Source: Myotis daubentonii (taxonomy: Eukaryota; Chordata; Mammalia; Chiroptera; Vespertilionidae). Taken from it: 64,000 bases of DNA. The stretch is taken from the NCBI RefSeq assembly GCF_963259705.1, contig NC_081844.1, forward strand, positions 34,599,341 to 34,663,340, read 5' to 3'. Each line of letters begins with the position of its first letter. Within the stretch, counting starts at the first letter, position 1. The position numbers and the translations under genes were made by a program. Shown piece by piece: positions 10,466-21,440 of the stretch. Below the pieces are notes generated by a model. That model made no database searches, was not told where the DNA came from, and saw nothing but the letters and a program-made list of their open reading frames with translations.

Positions 10466-12689
10466 TATGTGTTGAGGGCTGCTAGCAAACACTCGGGCAT
10501 CTTTAAATGTGTCACTGAAACTCAGAGCGTGGGCAGAGCCACGCCCTGGGGGCGGACCTGGTCAAGAGACTGGGATGCCACTCAGTTTGACTTTGCCGCC
10601 CAGTGTTAAGGGGATGGATCTCATGATGTCGCCAGGAACTCAAGGCCCACCCAGATGTGATGTAACTTCCTGTTATTCAAGTATTTATTAAATCTACTGC
10701 TGGTGTTGGAGGTCTTTCTGCCCCTCCATTCAGGGGGCAAACGCCACACTCGGCCCAAGCTTTTATTCTATTTTTGTGTCCTGTCTATCTTTATTTCATT
10801 ATTTAATCCCCAGCGCCTCTACTCAAGAACCGGTTCATGTCTCTCTCTCTCTGTGCTGGACACGGAGAAGGGAGCCCCCTGCTACAATTATGTATATTTT
10901 AACACAATTTTAAAAAATGAGCTTACAGGAGAAGAAATACCATTGGTGTTCTTTCAAAAGCAGGTAATAGCATCAAAACCCTTGTGTGGTAAATATGACC
11001 TGTATTTATGTAAAGTGACAAAATGATTCCACTCAGACCTTACAAATATGAAAGCTTGAACATCTACAGTGATTGTAAATACTCCAGCTGTGTTGTTAAA
11101 GTAACTATTGCATTTGTGTTTCGTGCAGCAGAAACCCACTGATGTACGTTGCAGTTTATCCCGTGAATCCCAGCAAAGATTCATAGATGTGTGGGACCTG
11201 TTTACCATCTCTTTCTGAGTGCACATCAGCAGCTACGCCCAAGGTCTTAGTGAGAGACCCACCAAGGCTCGGAACAGTGAAAAAGTCACACAGTTGGCCA
11301 TCCATCTCCCCCAGCAGGACATCAAAGTCAAGACTAGGAACTAACACATTTTCCCATTCATTCGTTTATGCTTTAATTCCCTCATTTATTCAAATATTTA
11401 ATGAGCATCTCCAAAATGCCAGGCCGTGCTGGGTTAGGATCAAGGATGAACCACCTCGACAGGTCATCCCTGGTCCCGAGGGCCCTACAGTCCAAAAGGG
11501 GAGGCAATGAGCAATCGGGTGCATCAGCCAGCACTGGGAGAAACGCCCACAATCGCTGAGATCAGAAAATATTTGATCCTGTGTGGCAGGAACAGCAAAG
11601 TGTTGTATTTCCCAGTCAATTCTTGTTGCAAAAACCTCTGAGCTTCTGACCTACTATTTTGACCACTGTTTGCTTTTCATTTGTGCTCCTGGTATTATTG
11701 GTGTGAACAAGGTGAACACTGGCTTGGAGTCACTTCAAGGCCTGAAACCGTGGGTTCGTTACACCCCAAGAGGGACATACATAGCTTCTGGTCCCATCTA
11801 TTCTAACAGACTCACTTTTAGAAGACATTTCTCCTGGAAACCTTGGGCACTGCTAATTGGCAGCCACTATGTGTGGGGGGACCTGTAAGAGATCTGGGCT
11901 CCCTTGGGGAGATCCGTGACCCCACTGGTGTGTGGGTACAAGAGAGAATATGGCTCTGCCATTCCCCTTAGCAGAGGTGAATACATTTGTTATTTATGCC
12001 TTTTGTAGTCATGACATAAAAGTAGCACTTTATAACTACGTCAATTGGAACGCCCTCTCAGCAAGCTGTACTTAAAATGGCATCTGAAAATCGTCCCTGT
12101 CCCCTTTGCCGCACAATTGCAGCGGTGGCATGTGTCCGGACGCCCCACAGCAGGGGAAACACAACTCCGACATTCCTAGTGTTTTCCTGAATAACCTACA
12201 GACTTTCTCCAGTCTGGCAGCCTTTATGGCCTCAATGCTGTATGACTGGTGACGTTTTTGTTGCAGTGCTATGGACTTGACTCACTTGACCCTGACCTGC
12301 CCAAAGAGTAGCATTTCTGGGGCATTTTTGATGGTTTATGGGGATTGCTGGGTCGAATATTTGGAACTGAGATAATCGGGGCCAACAAGTTTGCTTATTG
12401 GTGCTTCTTGTAATGAAGGATGTTCTGAGATTCCACTCTCCTCTCTTCCAACTGCTCCCTTACAAATAAGTCTGGACACATTATTTTGAATAATGTCAGT
12501 AAAATAATGTTACCTGGCTGGTGCAGTCACTCCCCAGGTCACGTATTTGCCTTTTAAATGAGCACTTTCATTCTCCCCTACAAAAGGCACGAGGTGGTGG
12601 TGTAGCTGGAAATGCAAAGCCCTCACGGGCCTTGTCCTAACATAAACTAGAGATCTTGGCGCTCATGCTTCCGTAGCACCTCGTCGGGG
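10466..12689. other. Intergenic sequence, mostly unrecognised
   Basis: An L2 3'-end-like piece lies at about 11340-11520 (ttcattcgtttatgc..., caaaatgccaggccgtgctg). I see nothing else I can name. Several 100-codon frames lack domains. Confidence 0.4.
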
Positions 12690-12872
12690 CCGGCACCATT
12701 CCGGGGCCCCGCATAGAGGAACTCATTTAATACTCACAGCCACCTGCGAGCTCGGTGCCGTCAGTGTCCCCTTTCATAGGTGAGGGAATTGAGGTACAGG
12801 GAGCCTTTCTCGGGGTCACACAGTGGTAAGAGGCAGACCAGGAGCCCGATCTAGATAATCTGACTCCAGACT
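12690..12872 (-). repeat. MIR SINE remnant
   Basis: Diagnostic core pattern: 'aatactcacagccacctgcg', then 'tgagggaattgaggtacag' and 'ggtcacacagtggtaagag'. Diverged, no target duplication visible. Orientation is uncertain. Confidence 0.6.
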
Positions 12873-12887
12873 TAGAAAGGAGATTTT

Positions 12888-13141
12888 GTTGTTGTTAATC
12901 CTCACCCAAGGCTATTTTTTCCATTGACTTTTTTTTTTTTTTTAGAGAGAGAGAGTGGAAGGGAAGGAGGGAGGGGAAGAGCACGCCATCGATGTGAGAG
13001 AGACACATTGATTGGTTGCCTCCTGCACTCGGGGCCAGCGTCAAGCCTGCAACCCAGGTAGGTGCCCTTGAGTGGGTATTGAACCCATGACCCTTCAGTT
13101 CATGGGCCCACGCTCTAACCACTGAGGACACCAGCCAGGGC
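12888..13141 (-). repeat. VES SINE, reverse orientation
   Basis: T-rich tail at the left (ttttttttttttttagagag) and the reversed tRNA-like head at the right (...ccagccagggc). A 15-bp target duplication, tagaaaggagatttt, lies at 12873-12887 and 13142-13156. Confidence 0.9.
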
Positions 13142-13159
13142 TAGAAAGGAGATTTTTGA

Positions 13160-13330
13160 CAGAAGGCGCTCAGCCTTTGGGACCAGACAGCGTGCGTCTG
13201 AATCTAGGCTCTGCCTCTAACTAGCCAAGGGACCCTGGGCAAGTTATTTGAACCCTAATTTCCCGCTCTGTGCGATGGAAGCACAGAGGTGGTGTATGCA
13301 AGGTTCCAGGCACACGGTACTTAACGCCAG
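13160..13330 (+). repeat. MIR SINE remnant
   Basis: 'gcgtgcgtctgaatctaggc', 'gaccctgggcaagttatttg' and 'tcccgctctgtgcgatgg' follow the MIR consensus order. Confidence 0.65.
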
Positions 13331-13917
13331 CTCAGACCACTCCTGACCTTCCCCTTGCTTTCTACACACACGGACACACACACCCTTTTGGCCTGGTTAC
13401 TTGATACTCATCATGATTCATAATTCAGCTTAGGGAGACCACCATGCCAGCTTTCCCTGCAGGAAGCGCAGCCAGGGCGGTGTGCAGCCCCTGGGAGCAC
13501 ACCAGCCAGGGGCAGGGAGAAAGGGCTCATGGCCCGGCTGGGGCCTGGGCGGGGAGGTGCAGGTGGGAACCCTGCAGGCTGAAGGACCCATTCGCTCAGG
13601 CGGAGGTCAAGGAGCGTCAGTGTGGTGTGTGCAGGGACTCAGTTCGGGGGTGCTGGGGGGCCCTTAGGAATAGGGGAGTGATCGGTGGGGCCAGGCAGTG
13701 CATGAGCTTTCTGTGGGGAGCAGCGGGGAGGCCCTGCAAAGTTCAGTTCAGATCCTGTATGGAGACCAGTCAGGAGGCTGCCGTGGCAGGACTGGGCGGG
13801 AGACGGGGCTTGAGGCAGGGCTGGCGGGCGATGTGGCTTCCAGATGAGGCCAGAGGGACATTCTTAGAGCAACTCCTCCTCCTCCTCCCAACAGCAGCGG
13901 AATCACAGATGTTTAGC

Positions 13918-13923
13918 TTTATT
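13918..13923 (-). promoter_or_regulatory. EPHX2: Candidate EPHX2 polyadenylation signal (AATAAA)
   Basis: AATAAA read on the minus strand, 331 bp after the EPHX2 stop codon, in a single-copy stretch with no intervening repeat. It is the first canonical hexamer I see downstream of the stop. Assignment as the used signal is inference. Confidence 0.5.
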
Positions 13924-14253
13924 GAGCAAAAGAGTTCCAATCTCTGTGGAAAGGCTTCAGAATTACCTGCTGATTTTGCTGCAAAACTATGGATTAGTCA
14001 AAGAGAAATCACCCCCTGGCCACCTCCTTTGTCCCCTCACAGAACATAAATCATCCTTAGAGACCAAGTGATGCGTTTGTGCCCAGAGAATTAATAGCCT
14101 TTTCCTGTATCTAAAATTACGTCTAATTTTACTCACTTCCCTTAAAGAAAATCACCCTTCAGAACCAGGCTGCTGGTTCTGAGAGACGCGGGTCAGGCCC
14201 ATCTTGGTGCCAAGAGCAGCCCAGCAGAGGAGGGGGCTGGCACACGTCACCCC
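13924..14253 (-). other. EPHX2: Probable EPHX2 3' untranslated region
   Basis: Sequence between the stop codon and the candidate AATAAA. No interspersed repeat is seen. A 201-codon frame on the opposite strand (13444-14049) overlaps it but shows no recognisable protein feature. Confidence 0.5.
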
Positions 14254-14332
14254 CTAAAGCTTCGAGACCACTGGCGGGTCCCTGGCATCAGTTTCCAGCC
14301 ACTGCACGAGGATCCGATTCAACTCGGCGGGC
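14254..14332 (-). CDS. EPHX2: EPHX2 exon 19 (terminal coding exon), ends in SKL
   Basis: Acceptor cttcccag precedes 14332. The first base completes the Lys codon split with exon 18. The 25 residues run from PAELNRILVQWLE to the stop, ending DPPVVSKL (stop at 14254-14256). This is the last helix of the alpha/beta-hydrolase domain plus the C-terminal tail. The final SKL is the canonical type 1 peroxisomal targeting signal; human ends SKM and rodents SKI. It is therefore expected to be imported into peroxisomes at least as well as the human protein (inference). Confidence 0.95.
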
Positions 14333-14473
14333 CTGGGAAGGGAATGAAAGAGGATTCGTACCCGTCTGGACCCGCCCACCTCACAGGAGGTGAACGGCTA
14401 GCCCAGGAAGGCCTTTACTGAAGGCAAACAGGAAGTCCCGATGTCCCCCGCCCTGGGGCCCCCAACTCCTTAC

Positions 14474-14532
14474 TTCTCTATCTGTGTCCAGTGTCCACAA
14501 TCCTTAATGTGTCCCCTTTTCAGGTGGGGGAT
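14474..14532 (-). CDS. EPHX2: EPHX2 exon 18, catalytic His
   Basis: Acceptor ttttcttccag, donor GTAAGG. The exon is 59 nt and encodes IPHLKRGHIKDCGHWTQIE plus two bases. The His in CGHW corresponds to human His524, the general base of the hydrolase triad. The residue before DCGHW is Lys where human has Glu. Separated from exon 19 by only 141 bp of intron. Confidence 0.96.
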
Positions 14533-14689
14533 CTGGAAGAAAACACCAGCCAGAAAAGTAAATGGCAGAGTGCCCGTGGGCCTGGTTTCAGGTTAGTGCA
14601 ACGTGTAAGGGGGCCCCTGTGAGGAGGCACCTTCCCCTCTGCTCCCCTTAGGCCAGCCCCCGCCCTGAAAAACTGCGTGTTTAGGGAAG

Positions 14690-14850
14690 GAATAACCACT
14701 TGTTGAGCAGCTACTATGTCCTGGGTGCTCTACATACATTGTCTTATTGAAGCATACCCACAATCCTGTGCGGTAATGGGAAAGCTCAGAGAGGTCAGGG
14801 AACCGCCCAAGGCCACACAGCGTGGCTGAGCTGATATTCAAATCCAGGGC
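14690..14850 (+). repeat. MIR SINE remnant
   Basis: 'aaccacttgttgagcagctac', 'gtcctgggtgctctacatac' and 'ggaaagctcagagaggtcag' followed by 'gccacacagcgtggctgag' follow the MIR order. Confidence 0.7.
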
Positions 14851-15699
14851 TGACTTGTTCTCATCACAACAGTCTCCCTTCAGAACCATTCGTTCTCAGC
14901 CCTTTCACTGCCTGCAAGATGCTTGCTTGTTGCTGGCTCTCGCCATGCAGACACGACTGCACCCGCTTCCCGGCTGTCTTGCTGGAGGGTCTGCACGCAG
15001 GGCCGTTTGGCTTCCCCTCTGGAACCTGGGCTCCCACAGTGGGTCACTGCAGCCAGCACCCGGACGAAGAGGGGGCAGCACGCAGCAGCTGGGACACAGG
15101 TTTCTTCCCGACACCGCCTTGAACCCTGACCGCATGTGGGAAAGGCTGGGGAAAATGCCCTTCTCTCAGAAGCATAATACACCCGAGCGAGGTTAGAGTC
15201 CATTACAGGGGGCTGCAAAGGACCAGCTGAAGATCTTGAATTTCTACAGAAACCTTTGAGGGCTAGGACCAGGGAGCAGAGCCCGTGGGCTCACAGCTTT
15301 CCGCAGCACCTTGGCCAGACCTATAGCCCACACCGCGGCCGCATTCCACGCGCACCCTCCCCGCTGTGCCTGATGCTGCTGACAAAGCCACAGCAACTGG
15401 AGATGGGCCGCTCTCAGCAGCTAGCCAGCCCACGGCCACCCCACTGCAGGCCTCCCCAGTCACTACCAACCTCCACGCTGTTAACAGAGGGAGCTTCCAA
15501 TCCCATCACTCCCTCCGGTGGCTCTCAGGCCCGTGGCCCACACAGCTCAGCCGGGCCCAGAGGGCTCAGCAAGATCCTCCGGCCTCATGGAGCTCCTGCC
15601 GTTCTCCGGGCATGCACGCTCCTCGCCTCAACACCCTGTCTCGCCTGGGTTCTCTCTCTCTGCCTGGGCTGAGTGTGGGATTAACTACAGGACAGTGAG

Positions 15700-15830
15700 T
15701 GCCTATAGGGCAGGGTCCGTATCTTACTCATCTTAACCTTCTCAGCATCTAGCACGGTCCCAACACATTTAAGGGCACAGCACAAGCCCATGAAATGAAT
15801 AAATGAATGAGTGAGTGAATGAATGAGAGA
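15700..15830 (-). repeat. L2 LINE 3'-end remnant
   Basis: 'agggcagggtccgtatcttac', 'ctagcacggtcccaacacat' and a tail of aatgaatgag repeats match the end of L2. Strand assignment is tentative. Confidence 0.5.
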
Positions 15831-16028
15831 CTGCATCCGTGCAAGGAAAAGGAAGCATCAGGCACGGTTGTTGCTCCCAAGAGGTGACAGTGAGGCTCCT
15901 GAGGAAGCCCCCATACAGCAAGTGGTTCAGGAGAATGTCCCCCTCTGCCCTCAGCCGCCTCTTTCCTCGGGGACACCTGCCCGCTCCCTCCCAGGAAGCA
16001 CTGAGGGCCCAGGCAGCACCGCCCTCAC

Positions 16029-16109
16029 CCAGTCCTCCATATGCTTGGACATCTCAGGAACAAGCACTCGGTCCTTCTCTGCAGTTACCATCAGGGCCGG
16101 AATCAGGAT
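16029..16109 (-). CDS. EPHX2: EPHX2 exon 17, catalytic Asp
   Basis: Acceptor tctccccag, donor GTGAGG, 81 nt, phase 0 at both ends. Encodes 27 residues from ILIPALMVTAEKDRVLVPEM to SKHMEDW. The Asp of AEKD corresponds to human Asp496 of the catalytic triad. The next residue is Arg, where human has Phe497 and rodents Ile, so this pocket-lining position differs. Confidence 0.96.
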
Positions 16110-16419
16110 CTGGGGAGAGATGACAGGAGGTGGTGACAGCCAGAAAAGGAAAAGATGTCCCCTTCTTGCACCTTCCAGTTTAGGTCTCGCCTCCTCTGGG
16201 GCAGGGAAACGTGCTTCGTTTTCATGCTCCGCGGCTTCCCCACTATTAACACCCGCTGAGGGGCCCAGCAGCTGCCGAGGCCCTGGCTCTGTCTGGCGCG
16301 CTTGGCCTGAAGGAGGCATCACTCCTACTGGAGATCTACGAGAGGGATGTGAGACGGTAGAAAATATATGTACTGGTCTCTGCCTCCGGGTTCCGGCACA
16401 GAGCTCCTGAAACGCCTGG

Positions 16420-16632
16420 GCTTTTTTTATTATTATTGATTTCAGAGAGGAAGGGAGAGGGAGAGGCAGAAAGAAACATCAATGGTGAGAGAGAATCATG
16501 GATCGGCTGCCTCCTGCACACCCCACACTGGGAATTGGGCCCACAACCCGGGCCTGTGCCCTGACCGGGAATCGAACCGTGACCTCCTGGGTCAGAGGTC
16601 AATTCTCAACCACGGAGCCACGCTGGCCGGGC
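16420..16632 (-). repeat. VES SINE, reverse orientation
   Basis: Left T-rich tail (ctttttttattattattgat), body 'cagagaggaagggagaggga', 'ggctgcctcctgcacacc', and right reversed head (ccacgctggccgggc). Target duplication not clear. Confidence 0.85.
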
Positions 16633-16849
16633 TTCTTTGGACATTTCTAAGTGACGGGAGCACTAGGAGCATCTAGTACTTGTCTCTGACCCCGTCCCCG
16701 ACACGGGCTCCTAAAACCCTTATAAATTCCCACGTGCTCAGACCTCGAGGAGCATCTTTTGTTCTAAAGAGGCAACTCTGGGTGTTTCCTGGATGGGGGC
16801 TGGTCAGCAGAAACCCAGCCATGATTAGAAGTTCTGTTTTCAGCCCCCC

Positions 16850-16852
<3 letters not shown>

Positions 16853-16891
<39 letters not shown>
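16853..16891. repeat. (CT)n microsatellite
   Basis: About 38 bp of uninterrupted CT followed by C-rich sequence. Confidence 0.9.
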
Positions 16892-16895
<4 letters not shown>

Positions 16896-17721
16896 CCACC
16901 CTCCCTCCTCTAGAGAGGGGAGAGGGACTGGAATGGGGTGAACAATTGATCATGCCCACACGACGAGGCTCCATAAAAATCTCAGTAGCATGGAGTTTGG
17001 AGCGTGTCCACACTGGGGAACTCACCCATGTACCTGGGAGGGTGGCACTCGGCTCCCCGGGCACAGAGGCTCCAGCGCTCACACCCTCCCAGACCTCGCC
17101 CTCGTATTTCTCCAGGTGGCTGTGCACCTGTGTCCTGTCTCTCCTCCTTTACTAAGCTCATAGGGTAAGTAAGAGGCACCCCGAGTTCTGTGAGCCACTC
17201 TAGCGAACAGTGGTCAAACCGAGGAGGGGTGGTGGGAGCCTCAGGTCTATAGCTGGTCAGCAGCACAGGTGACAACTGGACTTACGATGGGTGTCTGAAG
17301 TATGTGTGTTGGGGGGGGCAGTCTTGGAGGCCTGAACCCTTAACCAGTGGGATGTGACGCTACCTCAGGTAGGTAGTGCTGGAATTTAGTAGTTAAAGTG
17401 TAGGACACCAGCTGATACTGCAGAGAATTGCCTGCTGGGGGACAAACCCTCACACATTTCATGACCAGAAGTGAAATGTTTTGTGTGAATGTAAATGTTC
17501 AGGAGAAGACTGAGTTTTCTAATACAGATGAACATAGCAGTGCAGTGACCAACACAGGCTTGTGTGTGTGTGTGTGTGCGTGCATGTGTACGTAAGAATG
17601 CATTGGGCTGGCCCACTCTGTGGGATGGGACAAGAAAGGAAGAACTGCGCTTGCATGGAGATGGATATTACTTTTCTTTGAGTTAAATGGATGCTTCAAA
17701 AGGGCAGCCAAGACTCTAGAG

Positions 17722-17944
17722 CAGCGGTTCTCAACCTTCCTAACGCCGCGGCCCTGTAATACAGTTCCTCATGTTGTGGTGACCCCCAATTTCATTGTGA
17801 CAAACTGAACATAATTAAAGCATAGTGATTAACCACAGAAACAATACGTAATTATATATGTGTTTTCCGACGGTCTTAGGCGACCTCTGTGAAAGGGTCA
17901 TTCGACCCCCAAAGGGGTCGCGACCCACAGGTTGAGAACCGCTG
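17722..17944 (+). mobile_element. SPIN non-autonomous hAT element, copy 2 (internally deleted)
   Basis: Terminal repeats cagcggttctcaaccttc and caggttgagaaccgctg. It is 223 bp, about 90 bp shorter than the other copies; the lost part lies between 'gtggtgacccccaa' and 'tttcattgtga'. Target duplication ctctagag (17714-17721) against ctctggag (17945-17952), 7 of 8 identical. Confidence 0.92.
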
Positions 17945-18489
17945 CTCTGGAGAGTGAACGGGCCAGACACAACTGTTACCAACATGACATTAGAGGCAGC
18001 AAAATGACTTCTCTTTTATCCACTGATAAATGGGGCCTGGAGAGGCTATGAAAGCCTCCATTTATCCTCTTTGTTCTCACTCTGCCATAATAATGTTCAA
18101 ACAGCTCCAGTTTGTCCCTGATTAAGAAATCTGCACTGTTTTTTTTTACCCACATGCAGAACCATGTGCTTCTCACTGCACCCCATCCTCCAAATGAGAA
18201 CCAGGAGACATGCAAACACGCTTTTGGTGCTGAAAGTCATCCGAGGCCGCGGTGGCTAGGCAAGCTCTAGAATGCTCCAAGTCAAAATGTAAACTGGTGG
18301 TGGGGGCACGGAGGAGGCGGGAGAGGAGGGAGATCTGAAAGGTGGCTGCAGAAGAAGGGAATTCCCAACTTAAGCACCATCAGGGTTCGCCTTCCCAGAA
18401 TCTTTGATATTATGTCCATCCACACTTGGAGAGATTTTGCCCATCAAACTGCGGCTTTGTAATTTCTGTCAATCACAGAGTACAGTGAT

Positions 18490-18725
18490 GATAAGGAGCA
18501 TTAATTGAACTACTGCTATGCGCTAGGCACTGTTCTAAGCATTTTATGTGCATTAACCCATGTTATCCTTACATGTTAGCACCACTGTTGTCATTCCCAG
18601 ATTACAGAAGCGGCAACGAAGAACACACTGGTTAAGAGTGCTGACCAAGGCCACACGGGGGTCAGATCCCAGGCCGAATTCTGTCCAGCCCGCTCTTAAC
18701 CACTGCCTTCTATGCTGTGCTGCCT
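18490..18725 (+). repeat. MIR SINE remnant
   Basis: 'gctatgcgctaggcactgtt' then 'cattaacccatgttatcc' and 'attacagaagcggcaacg' follow the MIR consensus order. Confidence 0.7.
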
Positions 18726-19379
18726 CTAGACCAACCCGTGTCGTCGAGACCTCGTCTGTTTTGTTCGTTTGGTAAATCCGCGGTCTAGCACAGTGCCTGA
18801 CACACAGAGGGTGCTCACAGTGAGAGAGTCAACAAGATGACCAGGGCTCCCAAGTGAGCGAGGACCTTGAAAACGCAATCACCCTTAGGTTTTGAATGTT
18901 CTGAATGGAAACTGGGGGCCCCATTACTCTCATCGCAGACCCAGAGATTGGAAACCATCTTCTGCTGGACAAACGAGGAAACAGCCACAGACTGAATTGG
19001 CCACGTGATAAGGCCGAGGCGAAGCCCCGCCTCTCTGAGAACACCCAGTGCTCCATCAGTGAACCCTTTGGGAGTCACCCTGGACCATCTGCTCCCTGAG
19101 CTGGGGCACCACCAGGAGACCTGGGCCTCCCAGACCGAAGCTGCAGTCACCCAGTCAGAGCCCTGCTCTGTCCCTAACACCACCCATTCCAAGAGAAGCA
19201 TCAGCAGAAGAGGCCCTAAGGGAAACCTGGAGGAGGCACTTCCGAAGCTCAGAGGAAAAGGACAGAAAGGAGGAAGCCAGTAGGTCGGTCTGTGCACCCC
19301 CAGCTCTGACCCAGGGCAATGGGAAGCCGGGGTGGGGGTGGGCGCATGGGAGAGGGTGCAACACTAACCCAGCACTCAC

Positions 19380-19449
19380 CTTCCGTCCTGTGCCTTTGCA
19401 GCCCCACTTCCAGTTCCTGTCTATGTTTCGATACCAGTTTAGGGGACCC
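19380..19449 (-). CDS. EPHX2: EPHX2 exon 16, lid Tyr
   Basis: Acceptor ctgccccccag, donor GTGAGT, 70 nt. The first G completes the Arg codon split with exon 15. Encodes GPLNWYRNIDRNWKWG and then CKGTGRK. The Tyr of NWYRN corresponds to human Tyr466, one of the two lid tyrosines that activate the epoxide oxygen. Confidence 0.96.
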
Positions 19450-21337
19450 CTGGGGGGCAGATCAGGGAATAAAGAGAGGAAAGCTTTTAGTCCATGACTG
19501 TGCTGCAGACCCACCAGGCACCGGTCTCCCAGGGAGAGCCAAGCTTCTGCGGGAAAGAGGACCGAGCCCGGCACAAACAACGGTGCCTAAGTGCCAGGCC
19601 TGGGGACACGCGGGGTTCGCGGAGAGGGTCTGTGGAGAGGGCTGTCACACGGAGCCGGCCCCACAGGACTCTCCATGTCATCCCAGGGCTGTCACGTAAG
19701 AGGGTGGGAGCTTGTTTAGCGCCATCACCATCCAGAGGCCACTCCCCTGCCCTGGGGAACCCCTGGAGAAGGGACTTCAGGGGGTGGTGCAGAGGTGTCT
19801 CCTGGGGGCAGGCAGGGCGGCTCTGGGGCTGGACCTAGAACCCTCTGCCAGTCCTCGGGCCTAGTCGGGGTTGGCGCTCTCGGGTCTCACAGCTCTAGGC
19901 CCTGGGAATACCTTGGACACACCACATACCCTTTTGGGACTTTTCATTTTCCCTCCGGAACAAGGAGGGGGTGAGGCCACATTATCTCTATGCTCCCTTC
20001 CAGAGCAAAGCTGTCCTCAAATCTGAGACTCTTAAATGGTCTCAGCCTCAAAAGAAGAAGAAGAAAAAAAAAGCTTAGGGAAAAGTTGTAGGTTGTGGTG
20101 GTGCCAGAATGCTGGGGGCCACAGGCGTTCCCAGCCAAGGCTACAGGATAGAGGACTTCCGGGCGGGGCTGGCCAAAGCAGTGCCCATGGCTTGGCTCTT
20201 TCTGAGCCCTCGGGTTGGAGTAAAGGATGGAAGTGTAGAGAGAGGCACGAGGGAAAGAAGAAAGATGGACATGTGGTGAACTGCAACATCCTTGAAGAAA
20301 CCAGGAGCTTCAAAGATTTGCAACGTGTAAGTATTCGAAGGGCAATGCAGGAAAGCGGCCGTTGGAGCAATGCCTTGTGGTTCCAGAGCAGAGGCCCAGA
20401 CCATCAGCGTGAACGCAGGCCTGAGCCAAGGGAATGAGGTTGGACACCTGCTACAACGTGGAGACCCCTGAGAGCACCAGCTGAGCGAGAAGCCAGGCAC
20501 AGAGGCACACACACTGTACTGCATTTATGTGAAATGCCCGGAGTAGGCAAATCCATGGAGATGGAGGGCAGATAGGGACGGCCTAGGACTAGGGGGTCTA
20601 GGCGAAGTGGGGGAGAGCTGACTGCTCAAGGAAATGGCGTTTCTCTTTGGGGCGATGTGGTGATGACCGCACAGCTCCGTGAATGGGCTAAAACCACTGC
20701 ACTGGACGCTTTCAGAGGGTGAATTCTATATGGTATGTGAGCCAGCGCTCAACAAAACTGTTTAAAAGGAGAGAGAGGTCGCCCTAACCGGTTTCGCTCA
20801 GTGGATAGAGCATCGGCCTGAGGACTGAAAGGTCCCAGGTTCGATTCCGGCCAAGGGCATGTACCTTGGTTGCAGGCACATCCCCAGTAGGAGGTGTGCT
20901 GGAGGCAGCTGATCTATGTTTCTCTCTCATCGATGTTTCTAACTTTCTATCCCTCTCCCTTCCTCTCTGTAAAAAATCAATAAAATATATTTAAAAAAAA
21001 AAAAGGAGAGAGAGGTCTCCAGTCCCCCTAAAAATGTATGCAGTTTTTGAGGGTCCGTGTTTTTCTGAAGAAAGAACTCAGAACTGTCATTTGATTCTCA
21101 GGGGGTCGTGACTGAAAAAAGGTTAAAAGCATCTGCTCGGAGGGGCCCAGAAGGTAGAGGGAGGTGAGCCATCCCAAACCAGAGCCGACGGTGAGCCTCC
21201 ACCACTGCAGGCAGGGAAGCAGGGCAGCCAGGCCTCCACGGGCCGTGGGGGCGGGAACCGGGCCTGTCCTGCACCCTGAGCACAGCAGCCCCCGTGCTGA
21301 CCAGCCTCTCCTGTGTTCTGGGCACCACGCCGTGTAC
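19450..21337. other. EPHX2 intron 15
   Basis: 1.9 kb. A weak L1 3'-end-like piece (about 20530-20780) is followed by a VES SINE (20781-21000). The rest has overlapping chance frames and no supported feature. Confidence 0.65.
20781..21000 (+). repeat. VES SINE
   Basis: Well-preserved head (gccctaaccggtttcgctca, B-box ggttcgattccggcc) and A-rich tail. A perfect 17-bp target duplication, aaaaggagagagaggtc, lies at 20764-20780 and 21001-21017. Probably young. Confidence 0.95.
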
Positions 21338-21440
21338 CTGAAACCGGACTTCCTGAACTGCTGCACGTAGAAGCGGATGTCCTCCTCGGTCACAATCCTG
21401 CTGAGGCTGGGGTCTTCCGGGGATTCCACAAAGAGTCCTC
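21338..21440 (-). CDS. EPHX2: EPHX2 exon 15
   Basis: Acceptor gctttttgcag, donor GTACAC, 103 nt (2 + 33 codons + 2). Encodes GLFVESPEDPSLSRIVTEED and then IRFYVQQFRKSGF, part of the hydrolase cap (lid) domain. The two leading bases complete a Gly codon begun by exon 14. Confidence 0.96.

Larger units (their letters stand above)
14533..16028. other. EPHX2 intron 17
   Basis: About 1.5 kb. It holds a MIR remnant (14690-14850) and an L2 3' end with an ATGA-type tail (about 15700-15830). The rest is GC-rich with several overlapping chance frames and no further feature seen. Confidence 0.7.
16110..19379. other. EPHX2 intron 16
   Basis: 3.3 kb. Contains a reversed VES SINE (16420-16632), a (CT)n microsatellite (16853-16891), SPIN copy 2 (17722-17944) and a MIR (about 18490-18725). 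The remaining sequence shows nothing I can name. Confidence 0.7.

Noticed and set aside
1..13900. GULO exons, expected downstream of EPHX2 from mammalian gene order
   Set aside because: I looked by eye for the conserved GGGHSPSD region and other GULO coding patterns on the minus strand and found none. It probably lies beyond the left edge or is too degraded to see. A tblastn of GULO against this window would settle it.
13444..14049. 201-codon plus-strand open frame next to the EPHX2 3' end
   Set aside because: GC-rich single frame overlapping the EPHX2 3' UTR antisense; no recognisable motif.
15823..16410. 195-codon plus-strand open frame
   Set aside because: Antisense to EPHX2 exon 17, whose minus-strand reading is strongly supported.
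20781..21000. tRNA gene
   Set aside because: The A- and B-box-like head belongs to a VES SINE with a target-site duplication and A-rich tail; the same holds for the other SINE heads.
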